Shown in pieces: positions 36,530 through 46,975 of a DNA stretch of 64,000 bases. The translations under genes were made by a program, and so were the position numbers. Position 1 is the stretch's first letter; every line of letters starts with the position of its first letter. The notes beneath the pieces were generated by a model. The model searched no databases. It was given only the letters and a program-made list of their open reading frames with translations, and was not told the DNA's origin. The DNA comes from Diphasiastrum complanatum (lineage: Eukaryota; Streptophyta; Lycopodiopsida; Lycopodiales; Lycopodiaceae): contig MU832224.1 in assembly GCA_029204225.1 (NCBI GenBank), positions 1 to 64,000 on the forward strand. The letters are read 5' to 3'.

Positions 36530-37540
36530 CTGCTTAGTCTATCCAAATGCTCATGATAAGCCCGCACTTGAAGACTGAAGGCCTATTTGGGCTTGGATTT
36601 GGCCTTTTAAGTACTGTTATACCCAGATTTCTGGTGGTTTGTTGCATTATGGAAGAATCAAACTTTGGCTGAATCTTGCTTGTTGAAGGACAATCATCAA
36701 CCTTAGTCTTCCCCTTGTCATTACACTTCCCAATTGAAGGCTGCGTGATTGTGATTTTTCTTGGATCTTGTACTGAACTGTCTTCAAGTCGCTATGTGGA
36801 CACAGGTTCCCTTTGTAATCCATCACTAAGAAATTTGTGCATTGATTGCGCCAAGAGTCCTAATAGAACCTACCTGACTTCCTCGGTTGCCAATATTTTG
36901 ACTTCCTCAGCTATCATTGGCTTGATAGACTCTACCAGCTCTGTTTTCTGTGATGTCATTGTCCTTTTGTCCGTGGGTGTATCTGTGAACCTTGAGACTT
37001 TTGTCAAATTGTCTTCTTCCTAACTCATTTCATAACCCGGTGGCACTAGGATTTTTCATTTATAGTGCATTTCATCGATAGGTGGAATGGTCACCACCAG
37101 TGCATGTCGGTCCACATAAGCCAAATGCCTCCTAGATATTTGTGGATTGCGCATCGGACAACCTTGGCATGGATGGTTAACTCCGCATTGTGAACACGAG
37201 AGATCGAATGTTAATGGATCCGTTCGATGTGGACATTCTACAAAACGATGGTTTTCTTTGCATCCATAGCACCTTATTAAGTGCAATATGCCATTGCCTC
37301 TGAGTTGATAGGCATACACCGGTAACAATTTCCCTTAAGATCTTTCACAAAATAGATTGGTAGGCTATTGTGGTCTTCTTTGGAGTTCAGAGACATGCAA
37401 GATGATATGACTAATACTTCCACCTTGCCACTAGTTGTTGAAGAAACTCGTGATTCAGATGGATCACTCTGACATCCATCCTTCGAATGAGCTCCTTGTG
37501 ACTAGCTTCCAGATCTAGCTTCTACTTGACAGCCTTTGTG
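36530..37540 (-). pseudogene. Ty3/gypsy gag C-terminal part with zinc knuckles
   Basis: The minus-strand frame 37328-37056 has CYGCKENHRFVECPH and CSQCGVNHPCQGCP, two Cys/His knuckles typical of gypsy gag. Upstream, 37540-37330 carries ELIRRMDVRVIHLNHEFLQQ in a helical region with stops. Downstream to 36530 there is a Thr/Ser/Lys-rich linker. It is the other half of the gag at 41390-42045, split by copia B. Confidence 0.7.
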
Positions 37541-38081
37541 ATTCCAAGCAAAAACAATCAAATAATGATGACCCACGGCTTAACACGTGTGAAGTATAGC
37601 TACTGTACGGCCTGATAACAGAGAAATAGTTTACTTAACATTTACTAAGCATTCATCCACAAAGAAAGTGCTTAAGAGAGTGTAAACACCAAGATTGCTT
37701 CACAAACCAATGTTTCTCATCATTAGCTCAATAATGGATCCATCATGGATCAAGTACATAATCATCATAATCTCTCTCTAAGTTGCATCCAACACGTGTG
37801 GGACAGCTCATTGTACTTATCCATATCCACTTTGGATAAGATCTATCAAGTTTGCCACATCATCCATTGGTGGTTTGTGTTGACCTTCTAGATTCCTACA
37901 ATCTAGGACCTAACTTCTATAATTTAGGAGATGTCATATTAGACTCAAATGAAAGCTAATAAAAATGGATCTGAATATTACAAGTGTCATTTCACATGTG
38001 TGGAAAGGTCCTCACATGTGTGGATCCACATAGATGTCAAAAATACATCAAAAACCATGTGAAAATTGCTAAATTCTAACA
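37539..38081 (-). mobile_element. 3' LTR of copia B
   Basis: On the minus strand it starts TGTTAGAATTTAGC just after GAGGAGGAG (polypurine tract, 38082-38090). The 5' LTR of the same element starts TGTTAGAAGTTTG at 41382. The inner limit (37539) is set by the return of gypsy gag sequence. Confidence 0.7.
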
Positions 38082-38089
38082 CTCCTCCT

Positions 38090-40893
38090 CAATTTTTACA
38101 TGATACAACTATAGTACATCTATCTACAACTCCTAAAGATGATATTAACTTGATAAATTAAGCCTTTGTCAAGGCTTTAGTGAGTAGATCAGCAAGGCAA
38201 TCTGAAGAAGACACATGATGTAGCTTGATCTCCTTTGCTTGGACCTATTTTGTGAGTAATCTCTATGTGCTTGTTCCTTCAATGGAATGTGGGATTGGTT
38301 GCTAATGTTTGGGTTGATTGGTTGTCACAATATATTATTGGCTGCTCCTTGGCCTCCATGACTTGCAACTCCACCAAAAGTCTCTTCAACCATAAGATCT
38401 CCTTTGTTGTGGATGTTAGTGCCTTGTATTCCGATTCAGTTGATAGAGAAAAGTATCTTGTTTTTTGGAAAGCCAAGACACTATGCCGTTGCAAAGGAAG
38501 GTAACAAAAGCACTTGTGGACCTCCTATCCACCTTATCACCTGCAAAATCAGCATCCGAATATGACCTTAAGGCAAGCCTACAAGTCTTCTATATAGTGT
38601 GATGTCCTCAAAGGATGCTTCATCATCACTATTAAAAACTTTTACATTTTGCTCTATAGGAGTTTCTACTCCTTTACAATCTTTCATTTCAAACTTTTCT
38701 AAAATAGAAGAAGCATATTTGGATTGACAAATAAAACTCAAATCTTTGCCTCTTGAAACTTATATTTGTAATATGAAATGAAGATTACCAAGATCCACCA
38801 TCTTAAACTCTTTAAACAATGCTACTTTCACTTCTTGTATACCATCATGATCATTTCCACTAAGGATAATGTCATCTACATACAAAATGAGAATGACGAT
38901 TTTACCATCATTGAATCCTAAGTACAAAGAAGGATCATAAGCACTTAGAACAAATTTTATAGAGTTCAAGAAAGTATTCAACCTAGAGTACCAAGATCTA
39001 GGTGCTTGCTTAATCCCATAAAGGCTTCTTAGCAACAAACACACTTTTTCCTCTTGATCTTCTTTGATGAACCACTCGGGTTGCCTCATGAAGATCTCCT
39101 CTTCCAAATATCCATTGAGAAATGTATTAGTCACTCAAGTTGAAATAGAGGCCAATTGAAAGTAGTTGCAAGAAAAATGATCAACCTTATGGAAACTAGC
39201 TTAGCAACAAGAGCAAAAGTTTCATCAAAATCTCCTCCCTTGGTTTGCAAGCCTTGCCTTGTGTTTGTTGATGCTCCCATCTTGATTGTACTTCAATCTA
39301 TAGATCCATTTGCACTCAAGTGGTTTTCTTCCATGAGAAAGATCCACAAGCTTCCATGTATGATTCTCCATAAGAGCATCATACTCCTTTTGCATGGCAT
39401 CCCTCCATTCTTGTGACTCCATAACCTCTTCAAAGCAACTTGTCTCATCAAACATAGAAGTTAGAAAAGTGTAAGAGGTAAGTCAATGAATATCTTCCCT
39501 TTGTTCACCTTTTTCAGCATAGGTGAGCCTTGAAGGCTCGGCCTTCCTTCTTGTAGACCTCCTTGGAGTCCTCTGGTCTTGAGATGGATCCTCAAGATCT
39601 TGATCACATGTAGGCTCCTCCTCAAATCTTGCAAGATCCTTGACATAAGATGGATTAGAAACTTTTTCATTCAACTTGTAGTAGTTACCTTCATCAAAAG
39701 TAACATCTCTACTCACTAAAAACTTTTTAGTGATTGGATTATAGACTCTATATTCTTTGCTATTTTCAGCATAACCAACAAAGATCCCTTTTATAGAGGT
39801 AGGATCATCATTTTTCTTGTATCTAATGCTTGAAAAACATAGCAAGTAGATCCGAAAATTCGTAGATCTTTAAGATTCGGCTTCTTACAATATAGAGCCT
39901 CATAAGATGTTATGTCTCCAATGGGCTTACATGGCAATCTATTACACAAATAAGTTGCACAAATAATAGCCTCTCCCCAAAAAGACTTAGGTAGAGATGC
40001 ATCTAACCTTAAAGCCTTTGCACACTCACAAAGTGTTCTATTCATTATCTTGGCTATACCATTTTGTTAAGGACTATAAGTACATGTAAGCTCTCTTTTA
40101 ATGCCATTGGATTAACAAAACTTTATCATCTTGGTGGAGATATAATCTCCACCATTATCACTCCTCGATACTTTAATTCTAGCATCAAGTTGATTTTCAA
40201 CTAGAGTTTTGAACTTAACAAAAGCTTCAAACACTTTACTTTTGGAATCCAAAAGTTCAATCCAAGTGTATCTAGAGTAATCATCAATAAAAGATACATA
40301 CATAGATGCACCTCCATTAGATTCTTGAGAAAAAGAGTGCACATCACTATGAATGAGATCTAATGCTTTTGTAGATCTAGTGGAAGAGATATCAAAAGGT
40401 AGCTTGTGTGCCTTTGAGAGGCTACAAGCTTCACATCTTTTTCCACACTTTGAGAGTGTCTTTGGAAGGCCGATAGCAAGATCCTTGGTGCATAGCATCT
40501 CCATTGATTTGAAGTTGGGATGGCCCAACCTCTTATGCCAAAGCTCCACTTGATTGAGCTCCTCCTTCACCATGTTCACACTTCCAAGAAAAACATTAGC
40601 ATCTATCTTAAAAAGCCTTCCTTCTTGAATCCCTTTACAGTGCAAGTATCATTCATCATTATTGAGCAAACACCTTGCTTAAAATGGGCATCTAAGTCAT
40701 CATCTATCAATTATCCTACACTTAACAAATTCCTAGATACATTATCAAGATTTAATTTTTTAGAAGATCCAAGACTTAAGGGAATAGTTTTCACTCCATC
40801 TATTCTACATTCTTGATCACTTGCTGTTAGAATAGAATTTTTACAACCTACAAAAGGTACAAGAGTTGAGAGAAAATCCTTTTGGAATGTCAT
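38090..40893 (-). pseudogene. Copia B pol (protease end to RNase H), no gag
   Basis: Minus strand, in order: protease end (NLDNVSRNLLSVG, 40893-40711); pre-integrase and integrase (VELWHKRLGHPNFKSMEML, CEACSLSKAHKLPF, DLIHSDVHSF, FIDDYSRYTWIELL, RSDNGGDYIS; 40645-40112); integrase end (LPKSFWGEAIICATYLCNRL, IKGIFVGYAENSKEYRVYNP; 40045-39483). Reverse transcriptase follows (WRDAMQKEYDALMENHTWKL, CKWIYRLKYN; FLNGYLEEEIFMRQPE, LYGIKQAPRSWYSRL, ILYVDDIILSGND; to 38760), then RNase H (STESEYKALTS, IIYCDNQSTQTLATNP; 38494-38279). Breaks occur near 40050, 39800, 39470 and 39140. Gag is missing: the 5' LTR runs directly into protease near 40900. Confidence 0.9.
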
Positions 40894-40896
40894 GTG

Positions 40897-41382
40897 GGAA
40901 CATCAAAATGTAAGTACAATGATACTATAGATCCACGAGCTAACACAATGCTCAAACATGATTGGACCTCAATTTACAACCTCCTAGTCCTATTGGACCA
41001 TTGATCCATCCATCTCTCCATTCTATTGGACCATTCTCAAGCATATCTCAAATCATATTGGACCAATGGTACTTCCACCTCTTAATTCTATTGGACCTCT
41101 TGAACTTTGACTTGTCACACATCAAACTAACTAAAGACACTTGTCAAGAACCTATTTAGCTTGAGTTTTCCACTTGTGCTTTTGGCCTAATAATGACAAA
41201 ACAAGTGTACTTCACTAATTGACCTCTAAAGCCAAAAATGGCTCAATCTGTTAATGACACCTAGAAGCTTGAGTATGAAACTTTATGAGACTCCTATAAC
41301 AAACATTTTTAATTTATTTTACAATCCTCCACACGTGGGAACATCCTCCACACATGTGAGATTAACTCACAAACTTCTAACA
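40897..41382 (-). mobile_element. 5' LTR remnant of copia B, CCAAT-array family
   Basis: On the minus strand it starts TGTTAGAAGTTTG (41382), then GGATGTTCCCACGTGTGGAG, shared with the LTRs at 5072 and 9577. Five CCAAT boxes follow (+ strand ATTGG at 40961, 40992, 41025, 41057, 41090). Its 3' end, the primer site and gag are deleted. Confidence 0.7.
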
Positions 41383-41389
41383 TAGGAAT

Positions 41390-42045
41390 ACCAAGCTAGA
41401 ATTTTTGCCAATTTCTCACATTCAATAGGCTGCCCTTGTACTTGACTCTTGAGACGTTTGAAGCGTTCAATGTAGTCTCGTACTTTTTTGTCTTTTGCCA
41501 TCTTGACATTACTCAATTTGACAAAGGGGTTTTCAATCAAACGAAATGGTTGAAATGTTTGATGAAGGACTCTTTCGATAAGACCAATCAAGCTTATCTT
41601 CACGATATAGGTTGAAAAACCATTCACGTGCCTTTTCGATCAAGGTCATTGAGAAAAGTTGGACCATTGCATCGTTAGATGTTTCACCATAAAAATTGCA
41701 TGCATTCTCAAAGGCTTGTAAAAATCTTTGAGGGTCCGGATTACCGTTGTATTTAGGTAGATCTAGCTTTCGTGTTCATTTTTCATTACAAGGTCCTTGG
41801 TTTGCAAATGCCCCATTAATATTTGCTCTTGCGTGTGATGACTCAGCAGCATGAAAATGTGCTTGGTTATGTGAGGACTCTGCTCTAGTGGGTTCCCATC
41901 TCTCGAATGGATTTGTGGAACGTTCATGTACTTGTGATTTCATTCGAGAGAACCGATTATGTCTGACTTGCTCAGTAGTAGGTGACACCATCTCGGGTAA
42001 ATAGTCTTCTATCAAATTGGGATCGTAATGTCGATCCATCTTTTT
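41390..42045 (-). pseudogene. Ty3/gypsy gag N-terminal part
   Basis: From the ATG near 42039 the minus strand reads MDRHYDPNLIEDYLPEMV and later LDLPKYNGNPDPQRFLQAFE and MVQLFSMTLIEKAREWFFNL, the capsid core of retrotransposon gag. It then continues with a frame change near 41620 into VRDYIERFKRLKSQVQGQP and stops at the copia B LTR. Confidence 0.8.
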
Positions 42046-42119
42046 TAAGGACTGTATTGTTTCTGTGTTCAGTCACAGATCTCCGAGTTGTGAGTGTAGT
42101 ATTCAAACAAATGACACAG

Positions 42120-42720
42120 TATTCAAATTATGTCGAGATTCAGAAATCGGCTCAGTCGAGAATCAAGTCAAAAGACTCGGTCGAGATTGTATGCAAAAGG
42201 CTCGATCAAGATTCAGGACTCGACTCGGTCGAGACTGAAGTGGAAGTCTCGGTCGAGAGTCAAGAGTCAGTCGAGATGATATGCCAGCACTTGGTCCCCC
42301 GATCGAGATGGAGCGGCAAGATGTAATGTCAAGACTCGGTCGAGATGCTAAGAAAGGACTTGGTCCAGATTCAAGTCAAGGACTCGGCGGAAATGAAATA
42401 CCAAGATCCGGTCCAGTTGAGATGAATGTGTCGGTCGAGATACAATACCAGGACTCGGTCGAGGTTAAATCTGTTGGTGCTCAACTCCGGCAGTGATCAA
42501 TCTAAGGAGTCGGTCCAGCGATGAAGTTTAGGGCTCGGTCGAGAACAAAGTCAGGGACTCTGTCGAGATTCAAGTTCAGGACTCGGACGAGGACTAAGTC
42601 AGGGACTCGGTCGAGGGTGAAGTCAGGGATGAAGACAGTGACTCAGTAAAAAACAAAGGCAATGACTCAGTCGAAGTGACAAACTCGATCGAAGCTGAAG
42701 TGACAGACTCAGTAGAAGCC
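42120..42720. repeat. Minisatellite of ~24-bp unit next to gypsy gag
   Basis: About 22 diverged units of form TCGGTCGAGAxxxAAGTCAGGGAC, mostly 24 bp with some of 18 or 25-30. The core TCGGTCGAGA recurs from 42167 to about 42610, then as TCAGTCGAAG or TCGATCGAAG. It lies just upstream of the gag start on the gag strand, in what should be the leader or the 5' LTR. Confidence 0.9.
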
Positions 42721-43479
42721 AGAGCGTGAAACTTCAAGAAAGGGTGTGGGCATGAAAAGAAAGGTATGGCAGTGCGTGAGAGGGATGAAAAGAAAGGAGC
42801 ATAGTGGTGTGGATGGATGGAGCGGACGTGCAGATCAAAACTAGAAACATTTGAAACTCTTCAGATCCATGGACAGATTTGGAAAGTGGTTGCAGGGATC
42901 TGAGTGTTTGTGATTGTCGCATACAAAGGATGTATTTTCAAGCGTTTTGTTTATGTGTTCCAAGTGGCAATGGTGCCAAATGTTCACTGATTCCCTATCA
43001 GCATGTTGATTCTTCATATCTATTATAGTTGGGCACCGTTTCTTGTTTTTTGGTTTTCTTACTATTTGTTACCAAACTCTACATGTCTTTCTTGGCAATC
43101 AAAGTCTTGGTTTAACGTTAAGCCAGGCAGCAAGATCAGGTGTTGTAGTACAGTATTTTATCCTACCTGTCAGAGGATGCTTAGATAACGTTCACTCTTG
43201 AAAACGTACTCACATTGCTTGAAGACATGTGAGTCATGATGCTCATCAATGGATCAGAATGCAACTCGGATGAACACCCACAATTTTCTACTTCTAAATG
43301 CTATAGAAATCAAACGAAACAGATCCTTGTGAACTAAAATTACTCTACAAGCATCAAAACAGAACTCAAGAACAAGAAACAGGAAGCTAATTATCAAGCA
43401 TAACAAGTGCAAGAATCAAGAAACAACACTCATGATTCATGGACTTCCCAAGAACATCAAGAACTGAAATGTAAATGGA
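42721..43479. other. No supported gene
   Basis: No retroelement motif or host gene is recognisable. It may include the remaining gypsy leader or LTR. Confidence 0.35.
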
Positions 43480-43585
43480 TATGCAAGATCTAAACCACTA
43501 TTTTAGCCTATTTAGTTTACTTGAATGCTTGATTCTACACTAATCCACAAACAAGAAAGCTAATCCACTCTAATCCACAATGCAT
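43480..43585. repeat. Dispersed repeat, copy 2 (inverted relative to 1-110)
   Basis: CTAATCCAC words and CTATTTAGTTTACTTGAATG match the reverse complement of 1-110. Confidence 0.6.
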
Positions 43586-44819
43586 AATTGAAGAAAACAA
43601 GAAACTAAGTTAATTCCACAGCCACACACAAAGGGATGGAAGGGCATGATCATAAAAGCATCACTCAAGAAAACTAGAATGATCAAGGAGCTCAAGATTG
43701 CCAAAACTTGTGGAGGATCTTCTATTTCATAGCAAGAGTAAAGACAATACATGTAAAGCTCCCTCATAGAAGAAGGGAGCTTTTAAATAAGCAAGAGGGT
43801 TGCCTATGTGGAGACCAAGTGGCAATTCCACAATTTCCTAAATTACAAGTAGAATTAGCGTCTCCACTAGAGGTCACCATCAAAAGGTGGCTCACTCTAC
43901 TTTTTTGAAGAGGGGTCTACTTGCATTTATTACAAATGCCTACAAGTACTAGCTCCTACATGGTCATTCCATCACTTGGGATTCACTATGAGGCTCACAT
44001 GATTTCTAACTGTCATTCTAGCTAGCATTCATCGGCTCTCATTCTCGTCCTTCTCTTCTTCCTCAGAGACCTCCTCGGTCTAAGGTGAGAGGTGTTTTTG
44101 AAATAAGCTTCGGCCCAGTATCCTAGGGATTTGTCAGAACCAGCCAACACCATATGGACTTATCCTACTTTCACATGGTTTTTAAATCATTGCTTAAGTT
44201 ATTCCTTTCTTACTTATATAAGGAATTTTAAGGTAAATGCCATGCCATCTTATTAAGTTCATAATGGCGAGGTTTATCAAGGCTACTATACCCCAAGTGA
44301 TCCACCAACGGTTTATTAGTTCCTTGATGGATCAGTAACCCCTTGGTAGATCACCATAATGAAATGCTTTTGTTGAATGCTCAAGTGCTAAACCTATCAT
44401 GGAGGATGTTACTACAAAGCACTATAGCTGCAATAGTGGTTGAAGTTCGAAATAGAGCTTCAATAGTAAGTGCAAAAAATGACTGTAAACTAGTCTTGTT
44501 AAAACCTGTCAAAACAAGTTACATCTTCATTAAAAACAAATTTTTGGAATAATTGTAGATGAACATGTCTCCAAAGTAGCTTTGTGTTTATAAGTGTTGG
44601 AATTTTAATTCCAGTCAAACTCCATTCTGTTCTTCAAATGGGTGTATGATGTGTGAATGATTACTGCTTTTTCTACTTTTTGTTTGTGAATCGAATGCTC
44701 ATTATTCTCCTTGTATGTCTTATCGACTGAGTCAAAGTGTAGAATCACGGCTATCCTTGGCACCTTTGAATCATGTAACTACGGTTGCCTAAGACACCTA
44801 CTGACTCATGAATTAATCG
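43586..44819. other. Intergenic, no supported gene
   Basis: AT-rich with only short frames; nothing recognised. Confidence 0.35.
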
Positions 44820-45507
44820 ATTGTTGTGAAACTGTTAAAGCTATTTCTTTGAGGTTTGGGATCTTTCAAAACCACTCATTGTACAATTGTATATAAGTGA
44901 TTAGGCCCATTTTGGAAGTGGATTAGCTCGTGGTAGTGTAGTCTAGTGACACTTGGCTTGATGCTAGAGGATTAGTGACATAGCACCTCTGGATCTCATT
45001 TGTCAATTTGGGCCAATCATATTGTGAGGTGTACCAAAATGGTCCAATCATTGTAAAAGGTGGCATGTAGGAGGTCCAATCATTATAAGAGGTGGTGATC
45101 TTAGGAGTCCAATCAATTTGCTTCATTTCCACTCTTGGATCTCGAGCTACTATGAGTGGGAGTGAGAGAGAGTCCATACTTAGTTTTTTGTAGCAAGATC
45201 TTGATGTAGCAAGCTCCAACAAATAGTTCTTTTATGACATTTTCTCTCTACCGGAGAGCTCTTTGTTGTATTCTATCTCTACCCAAGAGCAAGCCAAATC
45301 TATACTTAGTTTTTTCATGGAAAGTGTCCTTTCATTATGTGTGATGAATGGTTGATGTTTGATGCATGTGAGTGTCTCTTGCCTTAGTTTTTTGAGCTAG
45401 TATGCTTGTATCTCAATATAGATTGATCTATGTGAAATCACACACATCTTAAGAAATCATTCGCATTGTTTGAGAAGTCCTCACACGTGTGAAAAATACA
45501 CAATTGT
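44820..45507 (+). mobile_element. Solo LTR, CCAAT-array family copy B, with ATTGT target duplication
   Basis: LTR 44825-45502 (678 bp) runs TGTGAAACTG...AAATACACA and is flanked by ATTGT at 44820-44824 and 45503-45507. It is similar throughout to 8526-9169. CCAATCA occurs at 45013, 45044, 45076 and 45109. A CACACGTGTG palindrome lies at 45482-45491. Confidence 0.9.
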
Positions 45508-45643
45508 TTCTGTTGTGACAAATGATTTTTAACATGGTGCTCTTATTTCATTAGATTTCCACAACGCTAATCGAATATGATAGTCTGACAATGTCTCTCG
45601 ACACTCCGAACTGTCGTGCTTTTTCGCACCCATTTTTTCAGCA
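45508..45643 (+). mobile_element. End of another copia LTR
   Basis: The short stretch ends TTTTTTCAGCA just before TGGTATCAGAG (45646-45656), an iMet primer-binding site. The start of this LTR is not seen because the solo LTR lies next to it. Confidence 0.45.
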
Positions 45644-45689
45644 CTGGTATCAGAGTTTGTGTTTATTGTCATAACATTTCCTGTTGATT

Positions 45690-45971
45690 TTCTTTTCTAG
45701 ACACATGGAGCAATTGTCTTTGGAATTTGTCTCATTGAGCAATTCAAAGGCGACGGTATTGTTGAAGAAAGATTTATTGTTGAAGAAAGATTTATGGGAT
45801 GTTGTCGACGCTTGCAAGTTGGGTGGAAGAGGAAGATTAGACAAAGAACCTAGAATATTGACACATCAACATTACGTAATAACTTGTGGTATGGATATAT
45901 TGCAATCTGTGTGTACACAATCTCTTCATATAGTTGTCTTTAGAATCAGAAGTCTAGATCATTTTCATTAA
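45690..45971 (+). pseudogene. Copia gag N-terminal fragment
   Basis: The frame has SNSKATVLLKKDLLLKKDLWDVVDAC, with the seven-residue segment LLKKDLL/LKKDL locally duplicated and the conserved LWDVVD. It follows a copia primer-binding site by about 40 bp, as gag does. It decays after about 45850. Confidence 0.55.
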
Positions 45972-46640
45972 GGCACAAAGACTTCGCTGTATCGTATTGA
46001 TTTCACCACTAGCGTCAAATGTGGCCCTAGCCCCAATTCTGTAGGCTAACTTCCAAAAACTGATTACAGGCACACGATTGATGGAATCGATACGGTAGAA
46101 ATTTTGAGTAGAAAACCAATCAAATGCTGGTTACTATTGTAACATGCATCGTTCTTTCCATCCAAACAGTGATGTCTACCTCAATTTTGCATGTCATCAA
46201 AACAATGATGTAGAGAGTGAAAAGCTTCATATCCATACACCTAGAAATTTTTCAGACCTCAAAAGAAACAATCACGCAACAAACACATCATTGTTGAACC
46301 TGGATTGATTACCAATCCAAAGAGTTACAAGACCTTGTAAATTATAGGCTGTTAGGCATTTGGCGTAGCTGCTTGACAAAGCTCTTCATCATGTCCCAGC
46401 TTGTTCCAAAAACTCACCGAGGCAAAATTCAAAGCCTGTGTATCTTTATCACTGAGAGTAATAAGAGAACACAGGTTTCGTACAAAATTACATATTGCAT
46501 AGCACATGAGTATAAGCTTTTTAAGCATGCCCATGGATCATGTACAAGCCACAAACCTCTGACTGCCTCCTATGGATGTTAACCTTGATCCAACCATAGC
46601 CATTACTCAAACTGCAAAGAGCTGGTACAACATGCACGTG
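45972..46640. other. No supported gene; probable 3' side of the ZNF511 gene
   Basis: The sequence around 46070-46190 resembles 46625-46765 in scattered words (GATTGATGG, CAGTGATGTCT), suggesting an old local duplication. No poly-A signal could be fixed. Confidence 0.3.
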
Positions 46641-46975
46641 ATTGATGGGATCAGAAGCCAAGGGACATTTCAGAAAGATAGCTTCAACAAAATCACCTGG
46701 AGAATGAGGTCAAAGCTGGTAGTCATATGTATGTGCACCTTTTCCAACCACCCAGTGATGTCTCTTGGGCCTCTTTAAGTCATAATAACCTATGATGTAA
46801 GAAGTTTTAGAATCACCCACTTTATAGATCCTTAGACCTGTCACACTCCAGAAGCACATGAGCGTTGAACATGCAGTGGCTCTATTCCCAATTTTAAGGG
46901 TTACAACAGCTTGAAGATTTTTAAAATCTCTTTTCCCACTTGCATGGCTGCTTGACACAAAACTACTTGTCATGT
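46641..46975 (-). other. Coding-like fragment of unknown origin
   Basis: The minus strand reads VVTLKIGNRATACSTLMCFW, YKVGDSKTSYIIGYYDLKRP and RHHWVVGKGAHTYDYQL, a TGA, then PHSPGDFVEAIFLKCPLASD. Composition and length look protein-coding, but I recognise no family. It overlaps the ZNF511 stop region in another frame, so it may be 3'UTR read by chance. Confidence 0.3.

Noticed and set aside
46373-46778. Plus-strand small frames downstream of ZNF511
   Set aside because: Short, no motif, opposite to the gene; probably chance.
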